In this document: in pieces, positions 50,514 through 59,512 of the stretch
Numbering within the stretch: the stretch's first letter is position 1
How the letters are laid out: every line of letters begins with the position of its first letter
Source: Pseudarthrobacter sp. fls2-241-R2A-127
Lineage (GTDB): Bacteria; Actinomycetota; Actinomycetes; Actinomycetales; Micrococcaceae
Assembly (NCBI RefSeq): GCF_030209355.1
Contig: NZ_JARVSF010000013.1
Span: 124,001 to 188,000, forward strand
Direction: 5' to 3'
DNA: 64,000 nt
Program-made: the position numbers and the translations under genes
Notes under the pieces: generated by a model
The model's database searches: none
The model's input: the letters and a program-made list of their open reading frames with translations, nothing else
Told to the model about the DNA's origin: nothing

Positions 50514-51305
50514 TTGAGTGATCCGGAATACCCGCAGCAGCAACAGCCGCGCGTCTTCGATACTTCGTTCAATTACATGACCGACACCCCTCCAGGGACT
50601 GACCCGGACAGTGGCAGTCCGAATCTCCGGGCGGACCACGAGCTGCTGTGGACCAAGGAGCTGCGACCCGGCGTCGTCTTCGAACCGACCGCGCCGCCGA
50701 AGCGTGGGGACGGCTACCTCATCTTCACTGACCCCTCCGAGGCGAGGCATTGGTACGGCAGTGATGCCATCACGCACTCCTACACCGACCGGGCACGTAC
50801 GAGGTCTCTGGCGAACGCCATCGCCTCGCTGAACGAAGACGAGCGGTCCCGCTACCTGAATCCGCCGTATACCATCGGCAGCGCGATGATCTGGCCCGTC
50901 AGGAAGAAGGACCGACCCACGATGAACCAGGCCCGGGGGTTCAGGTCGCTCATCGCCGACCGGATGGATCTGACCCTGGAGTGCATCCGGCGTCATTACG
51001 CAGGAGAGCCGGAGAGCCCTCTGGCCGATGTCATCAACGCGTACGCGGACTTCTTTGCGCTCTTCGACGGGTTCAAGGAGTTTGTGGAGTTCTTCCACTT
51101 TCAAGACCTCGTGACACCCGACTACGAAGAGGTTCGGTTCTACCTGCCCTTCGACAACTTCAAGCGTTCCGGGATGCCGGCCACAAAAGACGAGTACGTA
51201 ACGTACCGGGAGGCCACGCTGGAGTTCATCTCGGCACGGAGCCGTCGGATGGCCGCCTGGGTCATGGAGAACCACCCCGGAATTGAGGTTCGCCATACAG
51301 ACTGA
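50514..51305 (+). CDS. DUF6994-type protein
   Basis: A 263-residue protein of the DUF6994 type: VFDTSFNYMTDTPPGTDPDS at the N terminus, ELLWTKELRPG, then ARGFRSLIADRMDLTLECIR and YEEVRFYLPFDNF. The family has no known function. The start is TTG (50514) behind GGGGGAACC. A DUF6308 gene follows on the same strand after 65 bases. Confidence 0.75.
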   Translation: MSDPEYPQQQQPRVFDTSFNYMTDTPPGTDPDSGSPNLRADHELLWTKELRPGVVFEPTAPPKRGDGYLIFTDPSEARHWYGSDAITHSYTDRARTRSLANAIASLNEDERSRYLNPPYTIGSAMIWPVRKKDRPTMNQARGFRSLIADRMDLTLECIRRHYAGEPESPLADVINAYADFFALFDGFKEFVEFFHFQDLVTPDYEEVRFYLPFDNFKRSGMPATKDEYVTYREATLEFISARSRRMAAWVMENHPGIEVRHTD

Positions 51306-51370
51306 CTACCCAGCGACGTCGCAGGGTCAGTCAGGGTCATAGTCCGCGCATTGGAGCCATAGGGGGATTC

Positions 51371-52072
51371 ATGGAACTACCAGCCATCCTGAAAGAAGAT
51401 AACGTCGAAGCCGCAGCCGAACTGCTCCGGCGCTACTACCTTGAACCGTCCACAAAGACGGGGTTGCTCAGTACCGGCAGTTACTTTGATGAATGGGCGA
51501 ACCGCGGCGACAACCCGAAGGTGAGGGACAGGATCACCGACAGCGACGCCGTCGCCGTGTCCATGCTCAGCGTCAAAGTGCCGGCCCAGGCCATCATCGG
51601 ACTGCAGGAGGAGCTGTTGGCGGGGAAAATACGAGATCTCCTGGCTGATATACCCACCGACGTGAAGATGAGCGACCTCACGGTCGCCGAAGCAGAAGCC
51701 ACTCTCGGGGAGGGCAGCCCCCCATGGCTGCTCTGGCAGGAGCTGAGACGCACACCCAAAACGCGCTGGGATGTCGGGGCCACCACAGCCAGCAAGATCA
51801 TGGCGAGGAAGCGACCGCATCTCATCCCCATCTGGGACAAAGTAATTGGGGCAGTCGTGGGCAAAGACACCTCTGAAGGCCAATGGCTGAATTGGCACAA
51901 CCTCTTCATGGAAGACCCCGACCTTGCTGGACGATTGGGGCGCATTCACAAGCTTTCTACGGTCCAGACACCCATTTCCGAACTGCGCATCATCGACGCC
52001 ATCCTGTGGCGCTACGGCAAGGACCATGGCATCAAGGGCGGGCGAGCCGGCAAACTCGGAATCGCCGGCTGA
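51371..52072 (+). CDS. DUF6308-type protein
   Basis: A 233-residue protein of the DUF6308 type, common in actinobacterial genomes: GLLSTGSYFDEWANRGDNP, DSDAVAVSMLSVKVPAQAI, then PPWLLWQELRRTP and the late helix LIPIWDKVIGAVVG. No catalytic motif is visible. GGGGGA precedes the ATG by a short spacer. It probably belongs to one unit with the DUF6994 gene upstream. Confidence 0.78.
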   Translation: MELPAILKEDNVEAAAELLRRYYLEPSTKTGLLSTGSYFDEWANRGDNPKVRDRITDSDAVAVSMLSVKVPAQAIIGLQEELLAGKIRDLLADIPTDVKMSDLTVAEAEATLGEGSPPWLLWQELRRTPKTRWDVGATTASKIMARKRPHLIPIWDKVIGAVVGKDTSEGQWLNWHNLFMEDPDLAGRLGRIHKLSTVQTPISELRIIDAILWRYGKDHGIKGGRAGKLGIAG

Positions 52073-52162
52073 AGCACAGCGAAGCCACGACAAACTTGGT
52101 CGAATCTCGCAACCGTCCGCGCCAGCTTCGCAGCCGGCCGATGTCGTCCGATGAAGGAGTAA

Positions 52163-52972
52163 CTACGAGTTCGGAGCTTCGTATGAGTACGAGCCCCCGA
52201 CGCGACCGGACAATGCAGTCAGCTCTGCCTCGGTTTCCCTGAACCGGATCACTTGAGGGCCCAATGTGTTGACCCCCTCCGGTCCCTTCACCACGAGGGT
52301 TCGCGCTATGGTCCTGCCCAGTTGATCCAGTTCCTGGTTGAGTCGCCGCAATTCTGCCTGCTCGAATTTGGAGCGCTTCATCACTTCAGGGTCCCTGTCG
52401 CATTGCGTGCAGCGTCCCCTCGGGCCCACATCAGCTATCATGGTCACATAGATGCCTCTTTGGCCGGATCGCCACTGACCATCCATGATCGAGCACCACT
52501 GAGTGTGGAACAGTTTCCCGGTTCGTGTGACGTACACCTGTCCGTAACCTGCCACAGGTGACCCGTCGTCACGGTGGCTTTGCGCCTCAACGCGAACGAG
52601 CGGCCGTTCCTTTGCCCGGTGCTCAGCTTTCGCTTCTTCTTTGAGTCGCAGCCTCTCTGCCCGCTTCTCCGCACGCTCCAATTTGGAGCGCTTCTTCTCT
52701 TCAGGGTCCTGGTCGCATTGCGGGCAACGTCCCCGCAGGCCCACATCCGCAAGCATGGTCAAGTAGATGCCTCCATTGGTGGCGCGCCAGTGGCCGTCCA
52801 TGATCCCACACCATTGAGTGTGGAACAGCTTGCCCGACCGGGTCACATACGCCTGACCTTCACCTGCGATGGGCGACCCGTCGTCACGGTGGCTTTGCGG
52901 CTCAACGCGGACGAGCGGACGTTTCTTTTGCGCCCCGTGGTCGGCTTTCACTTCTTCGTGTGTGGTGCTCAC
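52163..52972 (-). CDS. internally duplicated zinc-ribbon protein
   Basis: A 269-residue protein made of two copies of one domain of about 80 residues. Each copy reads SHRDDGSP-(I/V)-AG, then YVTR-GKLFHTQWC, IMDG-WR and ADVG-RGRC-QCD-DPE. Each has a Cys at the HTQWC position and a C-x2-C, three cysteines plus a histidine, consistent with one zinc site per copy. Linkers are lysine/arginine-rich. The GTG start at 52972 follows GAGAAGGAACGGGTT. It is divergent from the helicase gene 220 bases away. Function unknown; nucleic-acid binding is a guess. Confidence 0.7.
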   Translation of the reverse strand: MSTTHEEVKADHGAQKKRPLVRVEPQSHRDDGSPIAGEGQAYVTRSGKLFHTQWCGIMDGHWRATNGGIYLTMLADVGLRGRCPQCDQDPEEKKRSKLERAEKRAERLRLKEEAKAEHRAKERPLVRVEAQSHRDDGSPVAGYGQVYVTRTGKLFHTQWCSIMDGQWRSGQRGIYVTMIADVGPRGRCTQCDRDPEVMKRSKFEQAELRRLNQELDQLGRTIARTLVVKGPEGVNTLGPQVIRFRETEAELTALSGRVGGSYSYEAPNS

Positions 52973-53192
52973 AACCCGTTCCTTCTCCCAAGACCTCTGC
53001 CATATCCTTCCATGATGGGGAGGCCCGCCTCCACCATGCCATCGAAGGGTTGACGGGCAAGCCCGCCGAGTCCAGTACCTGCGGATCAGCACGAACGCGG
53101 TGAACGCACTCGACGACACACAATTCCTCGCTGATACCGTGGAAAGAGGGCAAATAGTCTCCTTTTGAAGACGTGTGTGAGTCGGGGGAAGC

Positions 53193-55856
53193 ATGACGGA
53201 GTGGAAGCCGGGTTGGTGGGCACGCGCGTTCAGAGGTGCCGGGTCATGGGTGCTGTCGATCCGTGAGGGCCGCCTGCGCGTCTGCGGAATCCCCCGGGAG
53301 GTGGACGCTGATGTCATCGACGTCCTCGGACTCGCAGTCGATGAAGGCTCAGGGCAGCTCATCGTCACTCTCGTCCACGGGACGGAGACGGTGCTCAATG
53401 GGCTGTCTCGTCGCGCGGTGCGTGAGGTTGCCGCTTCGTACCACTCCGAGCTCGATGAGCGACGGCATCTCGCCGCCCTGCTCTCAAAGGCTGAGGAGCA
53501 GGGCGAGGCGGCCAGCCTGTGGTGGTCCCGGGTCCGGGATGTGATGGACCGACTACGGTGGGCGGACCAGGACACGATCGCCGCGCTCGCGGACTCCCGT
53601 CCGGACGTCGCTGTGTGGCTGGCTGCCGACAGCGATCCGAGGCTCTCCGGGCTTCCCAAGGGCAAACGTGAGGACCAGCGTGCCGCAGTCGACGCCTGCT
53701 GCACCACTGACTTGTCAAGGTGGGCTGCCCAGCGCAACGAGGCGTTCCTGGAGTGGGAGAAAAACGACCTTGCCGACTTCTTCCGCAAGGTCGAGAAGTC
53801 GCCGTTGACGGAAGAGCAGACGAGGGCGACGGTCTGCTTCGACAACCGGGTGCGTGTTATCGCGGCCGCGGGCTCCGGGAAGACGTCGACGATGGTAGCC
53901 CGCGCCGGGTATGCGATCCGGCGTGGCATCGCCCAGCCGACGGAGATCCTTGCCCTCGCATTCAACAAGAAGGCAGCCGGTGAGCTCTCGGAGCGGCTTG
54001 TCTCTCGCCTCGGCGATGACGGTGCGTCGGTAGCGTCGAGCACTTTTCACGCCTTCGGACTGCGAGTCGTCGGTGAAGCCACCGGTCGAAAACCTTCAGT
54101 CCCCGATGACATCACCAATGGCAACGGGATCGGGCGGCTCGCGGCGATCGTTGATGGGCTCCGTGACCGGGACCCGGCCTTCCGGCGTGACTGGGACCTT
54201 TTCCGGCTCGTGTTCGGCAGGCAACTGCCGGACCTCGGGGACGAAGACGAGCCTGAGACGTGGGACAGGAACAAAGGTATTAACGGCTTCGGCACTCTCG
54301 CAGGGGAGGTCGTCAAGAGCCAGGAAGAGGTGATGATCGCAAACTGGCTCTTCCTGAACGGCGTCCGATATGAATACGAGCGACCCTACGCGCACGACGT
54401 TGCGGACGCGCACCACCGTCAGTATCAGCCGGACTTCTACTATCCGGACATCGACGTCTGGCATGAGCACTGGGCGCTCGGTTCAGACGGCAACCCGCCG
54501 CCAAATTTTGACGGGTATGCCGAGAGTGTGGCGTGGCGGCGTCAGACCCACACTCGATACAGCACAAGACTTATCGAGACAACCTCGGCAACCATCCGGG
54601 ACGGGTCCGGGTTCGAGCACCTCGAACAGGAGCTCCGCCGACACGGAATCCAACTCGAGGAAGACCCCTACCGGGAGGCGGTAGGGGAGCCTCCGATCAC
54701 CGAACCAGCCATGATGACGCTGATGCGGTCGTTCATGGCCCACGCGAAGGGCAACCGCCTCACCCCTGACGTGCTGACGCAGCGGGCCAGCCGAACCTTG
54801 CGGGCCAGGCTCTTCACACGCCTGTACGGCGTCATCCTCGCCGAATGGGACCGTCAGCTCCGAGCCGCGGGCCAGATCGATTTCGAGGACATGCTGAATC
54901 TCGCAACCGATCACGTCGAGTCGGGCCGTTGGATGAGCCCTTACCGGCTCGTCATGGTCGACGAGATGCAGGACACCAGCTCTGCCCGTGCGGCGCTGGT
55001 GAGGGCGCTGATGAAGACTCCTGGAAACTACCTTTACGCGGTCGGTGATGACTGGCAGTCGATCAACAGGTTCGCGGGCTCAGACCTCAGTGTGATGACC
55101 CGCTTCGATAATTGGTTCGGGACAGCGTCCACCATCTGGCTGGACCGCACCTTCCGGTCCCCGCAGTCCCTGTGCGATGTCGCGGGTGGATTCGTGATGA
55201 AAAACCCCAATCAAATCTCCAAGAACGTCCGATCTTCAGCGCCGGAGGCTGACGAGACCGTATGCGCCGTCAGTGTACGGGAGCGCAGCCACTACGGATC
55301 GGCCGTTCGGCAGCACCTGACAACCCTTGACTCAGAGCTCACTGAGCCAGCCACTGTGCTGCTGCTCGGCCGGTACTCCCGGTCCAAGGACGATGTCACC
55401 TCGGCGCTGGAAGCCAGATACGCCAACCTGACCATCGAGTTCAACACCGTGCACGCCTCGAAAGGAAAGGAGGCAGACTACGTCGTTGTGCTCGGCCTTG
55501 AGAGGAACGGATTCCCCAGCATTGTCGAGGATGATGCTCTCCTGCAACTGGCCATGGCCGCCCCCGACTCCTACCCACACGCAGAAGAACGACGCCTGTT
55601 CTATGTCGCACTGACCCGTGCCAAGCGCTCAGCGCTCTTGGTGACGCGCGCCGGTAGGGAATCAGCGTTCCTCCTCGAGTTGGTCGGAGATCGTGTCGTC
55701 AAGATCCGATCCGCGACAGGCGACGACATCACCCCCGTGGTCTGCCCGAAATGCAAGAAACACACGATGAGGGAACGCAAAGGGCGCTACGGCCGGTTCT
55801 TCGGCTGCACCGGGTACCCGACCTGCAAAGGAACGATGAAACTCGCTGATAGTTAG
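53193..55856 (+). CDS. UvrD/Rep superfamily 1 helicase with C-terminal zinc ribbon (helicase IV-like)
   Basis: An 887-residue helicase that unwinds DNA 3' to 5' using ATP. Motif I is AAAGSGKTSTMVARAGYAI (about residue 230), motif Ia/Ib follows, the DExx box is LVMVDEMQDTS, motif III is GDDWQSINRF, and motifs V/VI include HASKGKEADYVVVLG and YVALTRAKRSALLV. The C terminus adds a topoisomerase-type zinc ribbon (CPKCKKHTMRERKGRYGRFF, then CTGYPTC). The whole resembles helicase IV (HelD). ATG behind GGGGGAAGC. It sits between a zinc-ribbon protein and the recombinase. Confidence 0.93.
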   Translation: MTEWKPGWWARAFRGAGSWVLSIREGRLRVCGIPREVDADVIDVLGLAVDEGSGQLIVTLVHGTETVLNGLSRRAVREVAASYHSELDERRHLAALLSKAEEQGEAASLWWSRVRDVMDRLRWADQDTIAALADSRPDVAVWLAADSDPRLSGLPKGKREDQRAAVDACCTTDLSRWAAQRNEAFLEWEKNDLADFFRKVEKSPLTEEQTRATVCFDNRVRVIAAAGSGKTSTMVARAGYAIRRGIAQPTEILALAFNKKAAGELSERLVSRLGDDGASVASSTFHAFGLRVVGEATGRKPSVPDDITNGNGIGRLAAIVDGLRDRDPAFRRDWDLFRLVFGRQLPDLGDEDEPETWDRNKGINGFGTLAGEVVKSQEEVMIANWLFLNGVRYEYERPYAHDVADAHHRQYQPDFYYPDIDVWHEHWALGSDGNPPPNFDGYAESVAWRRQTHTRYSTRLIETTSATIRDGSGFEHLEQELRRHGIQLEEDPYREAVGEPPITEPAMMTLMRSFMAHAKGNRLTPDVLTQRASRTLRARLFTRLYGVILAEWDRQLRAAGQIDFEDMLNLATDHVESGRWMSPYRLVMVDEMQDTSSARAALVRALMKTPGNYLYAVGDDWQSINRFAGSDLSVMTRFDNWFGTASTIWLDRTFRSPQSLCDVAGGFVMKNPNQISKNVRSSAPEADETVCAVSVRERSHYGSAVRQHLTTLDSELTEPATVLLLGRYSRSKDDVTSALEARYANLTIEFNTVHASKGKEADYVVVLGLERNGFPSIVEDDALLQLAMAAPDSYPHAEERRLFYVALTRAKRSALLVTRAGRESAFLLELVGDRVVKIRSATGDDITPVVCPKCKKHTMRERKGRYGRFFGCTGYPTCKGTMKLADS

Positions 55857-55864
55857 GAACAAGG

Positions 55865-57811
55865 ATGCCTTCCATGTTCCGAGGCGCACGTTCTACGCTT
55901 CGCGATATTTTGGCGGCTGACGAGTCCGACCCACGTGGTCGGCCAAGCCGAGCCTTGCGGAATGCAGCACTTGCAGAGGCCATCATCACACCGATACACA
56001 GACCACGAGGGTCACCACCCTTAAAAATGTATGCTTTACGGGTGCGAGCCGTTGCCTATATCCGCAGATCCAAAGATCCCACCGAGGGCAACGCGTCGCT
56101 CGTCGACCAGCGTGCCTGGATTATGGCGGAAAGCCGGAAGCACCACCACACGGTCGCCAAGCACGACATCTTCGAAGAAGTCGTCAGTGCCTACCGCGAC
56201 CGGCACCGCCCAGAGCGCGACCGCCTCGAAGGGGTCCTCGCCGAAGGCGACGTCAAGGCGCTCTACGTCCGGGACCTTGACCGGCTGGCACGTCGGTTGA
56301 TGGACACCGCCCGCATCGTCGACACCTGCAACCGCCACAACGTCACGATCTACACCCATGACCGCGTGTTCGCCCCTCGATCGCCCGACACCATCCTGCT
56401 GATCTCCGTCCTCGGCGGCCTGGCGGAGACCGAGGCGGCGACCACGAGCAAGCGGCTGAAGCGCACCGCCGAGAACATCCGCCAGAAGGGCGGCTGGAAC
56501 GGCCCTGCGCCGTACGGCTGGATGCGGCCCGAGCAGCGCAACGCCGACGGCGTGAAGACGCTGAAGCTGCACCCGGAGGAGAGCAAGACCGTCCGCCGAA
56601 TCGTCGAATGGCGGCTCGACGGACTCTCCGTCGCCGAGATCGTCCGGGAGCTCAACCAGAAGGGTCTGACCAACCGCGAGGGCCGGCCGTTCCAATACCG
56701 CGCCGTCGCCTCGCTACTGCGCCATCCGCTCCTGGCCGGATACAACTCGCTCACGGCCAAGGCCGATGGACGCGGCGGCGGCCCAGGTCCGGACTTCCGC
56801 GACACGCGCAAGATCGTCATCGACAAGGATGGGCGTCCGGTCAAGAGTCATGAGGCGGTCTGCACGGAGGCCGAGTGGGAAACCCTGCGCCTGCTGATGA
56901 AGCCCCAACCGCTCAAGCGGACCCGGGCCCGCGCCGGAGGCCTTCCCCTGGTCGGCCTCGTCTACTGCGCCGGCTGCGGCACCAAGATGACCAGCAACAG
57001 GTCGATGGGTGAGTCGGGATCGTACGTGTGCAACGGACGGATGCGCGGCGCTGACTGCCCCGGCGTTGCAATCAACAGGGAAGCCCTGGAGCGCTTCATC
57101 CGCGACGTCGTCGCCGGATCGCTCGACAGCCCCGAGGTGATGGAGCTGCAGGCCGAGAGGCTGAACCAGGCCGCGGAAGGGAGCGCGAGCTCGGAGTTGT
57201 CCGAGCTCCACGAACAGGCTGATGCCCTGGGGGACTCCATCCTGATCCTGCGGGCCCAGATCAACACCGCGCCGGCCAGCGCGATGTCGGCACTGCTGAA
57301 CCGCATCGGTGAGGAGGAGGCCCTCAAGGGCCAGATCGAGATGCGGATCTCGGAGAAGACCGAGGGGCGACCGAGGGCGATCCCCGACATCAGCGGGGCC
57401 GAGTTCCTCGAGCTCTCCGAGACGGAGCAGAAGTCGATCATCAGGGCCTTCCTCCGCAAGGTCGTGGTCTACGCCGACGACGGAAAGCGCGGGTCGGTCA
57501 AGGGGATGTTCGGCTCCCAGGGCACGAACCTGAGCCGGATCGGCTTCTGGTATCTCGGCGAAGCTGACGACCAGGAGCCGCGCCGCGGGGGCGGGTACTC
57601 GCTCATGCCCTCGAACGGCAGCTACCAGTGCCCCAAGTGCGAAGAACCCCGGACGTTCCGCTACCGGAACAACCTGCGCCACCACATGAACTACGCGCAC
57701 CCGCAGCCAGTGCCGTGTCCTGAGTGCGGCCAGGAATTCCCTTTGCCCGGGCTGCCCAGCCACCGCCGCAACAAGCACGGGGTCAAGGGCTCACGCCAGT
57801 CGTGGAGCTGA
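55865..57811 (+). CDS. large serine recombinase (resolvase/integrase family) with C-terminal C2H2 fingers
   Basis: A site-specific serine recombinase of up to 648 residues. The resolvase domain starts at YIRRSKDPTEGNASLVDQRA with the catalytic serine in RRS, followed by YVRDLDRLARRL. The recombinase domain follows, then a zinc ribbon (YCAGCGTKM with C...C), a coiled coil, and two C2H2 fingers at the end. It would integrate and excise the surrounding mobile element. ATG 55865 has AGGAACAAGG before it and adds a 54-residue extension of unknown nature. ATG 56027 or GTG 56042 lie close to the resolvase domain but have weak sites. Confidence 0.92.
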   Translation: MPSMFRGARSTLRDILAADESDPRGRPSRALRNAALAEAIITPIHRPRGSPPLKMYALRVRAVAYIRRSKDPTEGNASLVDQRAWIMAESRKHHHTVAKHDIFEEVVSAYRDRHRPERDRLEGVLAEGDVKALYVRDLDRLARRLMDTARIVDTCNRHNVTIYTHDRVFAPRSPDTILLISVLGGLAETEAATTSKRLKRTAENIRQKGGWNGPAPYGWMRPEQRNADGVKTLKLHPEESKTVRRIVEWRLDGLSVAEIVRELNQKGLTNREGRPFQYRAVASLLRHPLLAGYNSLTAKADGRGGGPGPDFRDTRKIVIDKDGRPVKSHEAVCTEAEWETLRLLMKPQPLKRTRARAGGLPLVGLVYCAGCGTKMTSNRSMGESGSYVCNGRMRGADCPGVAINREALERFIRDVVAGSLDSPEVMELQAERLNQAAEGSASSELSELHEQADALGDSILILRAQINTAPASAMSALLNRIGEEEALKGQIEMRISEKTEGRPRAIPDISGAEFLELSETEQKSIIRAFLRKVVVYADDGKRGSVKGMFGSQGTNLSRIGFWYLGEADDQEPRRGGGYSLMPSNGSYQCPKCEEPRTFRYRNNLRHHMNYAHPQPVPCPECGQEFPLPGLPSHRRNKHGVKGSRQSWS

Positions 57812-57821
57812 CTCTCGGGGA

Positions 57822-58052
57822 CTAGGCGGCCCGACGGCGACCCAAGTGCGCAGGCTTGGCAGCCTCAGCTGCCTCCGCCCGCCGGATGGCCACCGAGGCC
57901 GCCACGGCGGCTCCGGCCTTGATGGCCTCCACCGGGATCGGGCGGACGGCGATCGCGGCTGCAGCTGCCGCCGAGATCTGCACTGGCCTGCGCGGGGAGG
58001 CAGATGCAGACGAAGCCACACCGCGTTCAGCGGTGGTGACCTGTCCTGTCAT
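57822..58052 (-). CDS. small alanine-rich hypothetical protein
   Basis: A 76-residue alanine-rich frame beginning MTGQVTTAERGVASSASASP. The ATG follows GAGG by about nine bases. Composition is low-complexity and no family is seen. It is converging with the recombinase, 10 bases past its stop. It might not be expressed. Confidence 0.4.
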   Translation of the reverse strand: MTGQVTTAERGVASSASASPRRPVQISAAAAAAIAVRPIPVEAIKAGAAVAASVAIRRAEAAEAAKPAHLGRRRAA

Positions 58053-58189
58053 GACTGCCTGCCTCAGATAGCTGTGCTTTGAATGCCTATCGGCACTCTA
58101 TCAACTAATGAGTCAGAGGATCAATCGAATGGAATCTGATACGAGTCGAATCGTCACACTCGGGGATGAGTCGACGAGATGGAGCGGGC

Positions 58190-58534
58190 TCAGGCCGCGG
58201 CAGCCCCGGTGTCGCTGATCCCGGCCAGCAGCCACTGCTCGGACAAAGGGTCGCGGCGCAGCTCGAAGGTTCGCAGCGCCGAAGTGGACGTCAACCGGAC
58301 CTGAACCTGCCAGTGTTCGACGCTGATCAGGTCGCCGCTGCCCACCGGTGCCCGCTTGGCGGTGTTCCACCAGTCGGCACGGGTGAACCAGTGCACAGGT
58401 TCCGCGGCCACGGCCCAGATCCTGCCGTCATGCCTGACGGCCAGGGGAACCCCCTTCGCCGTGAAGCGGACCTCCACTGGAGCGTCCAGAGGTTTGCTAT
58501 TTGATGCTGTTGCTGCCACGGGTCCGCTCTCCAA
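58190..58534 (-). CDS. DUF6504-type protein
   Basis: A 114-residue protein with the DUF6504 pattern: PLAVRHDGRIWAVAAEPVHW followed by FTRADWWNTAKRAP and WQVQVRLTSTSALRTFEL. It resembles a domain also found beside UmuC/DinB-type polymerase genes in actinobacteria. It overlaps the upstream gene by 38 bases if it starts at TTG 58534; GTG 58519 is possible. Function unknown. Confidence 0.7.
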   Translation of the reverse strand: MESGPVAATASNSKPLDAPVEVRFTAKGVPLAVRHDGRIWAVAAEPVHWFTRADWWNTAKRAPVGSGDLISVEHWQVQVRLTSTSALRTFELRRDPLSEQWLLAGISDTGAAAA

Positions 58535-58832
58535 GATTCCTGTTAATCATTTCTTCCCGGCGGGTAACCGCCGAACTCCACACCCAGGTCCGGTACGTCA
58601 CCGGCCCGTCCTTCCATGTCACTTCGACCGCTTTCGCTGTCCAGGCGAAGACCTCGCCGTCCACCAGTTCTGCGCAGTTCGGGAACCGGATCCATGCCTT
58701 GACGGGGATTCCGGGATACCCGTTCTTGGCCGGGAAATGTTCGAAGTCGAGCTCCTCCACGGTCAGCCCGATCGGGCCGGCCCGCCGCGCATACTGCGCT
58801 TGCAGTGCAGCGGCGAACTCTTCGGAGGACAT
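58497..58832 (-). CDS. hypothetical protein, 111 residues
   Basis: A 111-residue soluble protein beginning MSSEEFAAALQAQYARRAGP. The middle reads GIPVKAWIRFPNCAELVDGE, beta-rich. The end, RREEMINRNLGERTRGSN, overlaps the DUF6504 gene. The pair is probably one operon in the mobile element. Function unknown. Confidence 0.6.
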   Translation of the reverse strand: MSSEEFAAALQAQYARRAGPIGLTVEELDFEHFPAKNGYPGIPVKAWIRFPNCAELVDGEVFAWTAKAVEVTWKDGPVTYRTWVWSSAVTRREEMINRNLGERTRGSNSIK

Positions 58833-59512
58833 AACACAACCTTAGAACACATATTCGAATAGGCGACCCACAAAGATGGCGGCTACGGCCGGCCGCCTCT
58901 CTCCCGGGAATCACCTTTGGTCCTGTTTTTCGATCCCCTGGGCACCAAGCTATAAAAGGGCTCCGACAACGTCCGGAACGGACTGATCCTGGTCCGCTGC
59001 CGGTTCGGCACAAAGCGGCGCAGTGTCCGACAATGGGGACATGCCAGCTGCTTCTGCCCCCTGCACCGTCCACCACCTCTACTCCACACCCGGTCACCTC
59101 CTCCCCGCGTGCGGTGTAACCCCCGGCCCCGACGGGTCCGAGTGGCACACCGGACACGACGCCGGGGTCCTGCAGGCGTTCTCCGCGCAGGGATCCGCGT
59201 GCTGCTCTCTGTGTCTGGAGTTGTCCCTGTCATCTCCTGACTGACATGTGCAAGGTGGTACAGGTGGTACGTGGTCTGCCATACTGGTAGAGAAAACAGG
59301 TATACGAGTGGAAATCCTGCTCAGCCCCGGCTGAGCAGATCGTCCGTCCAGGCGGGCGTGGATAGTCCAGCTTCGGCTCCCGGGCATGGCCTGGGAACGG
59401 GGGCTCGGGGAAACAGTTCTGAACTGTGGAGCCGAGACGCTGGACCTTCCGAACACTCATTGCCTGGACACAGAGCCAGGACGACAGGACCGACCAGAAG
59501 GACGAGAAGACC
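58833..59512. other. gap with a hairpin and a weak small frame
   Basis: About 680 bases. A plus-strand frame at 59023-59244 (73 residues, Cys/His-containing) is possible but has no clear ribosome site. A hairpin CTGCTCAGCC/GGCTGAGCAG lies at 59317-59338. The 3' part is the leader of the lipoprotein gene. Confidence 0.4.
59023..59244 (+). CDS. possible small Cys/His protein
   Basis: A 73-residue frame with MSDNGDMPAASAPCTVHHLY and several cysteines toward the end (ACCSLCLE). A second ATG at 59041 may be the start. No family is recognised and the upstream site is weak. Confidence 0.3.
   Translation: MSDNGDMPAASAPCTVHHLYSTPGHLLPACGVTPGPDGSEWHTGHDAGVLQAFSAQGSACCSLCLELSLSSPD

Noticed and set aside
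52973..54043. Upstream extension of the zinc-ribbon gene on the minus strand
   Set aside because: This part lies antisense to the helicase and has shadow-like serine/arginine composition; the GTG at 52972 with a strong ribosome site is the real start.
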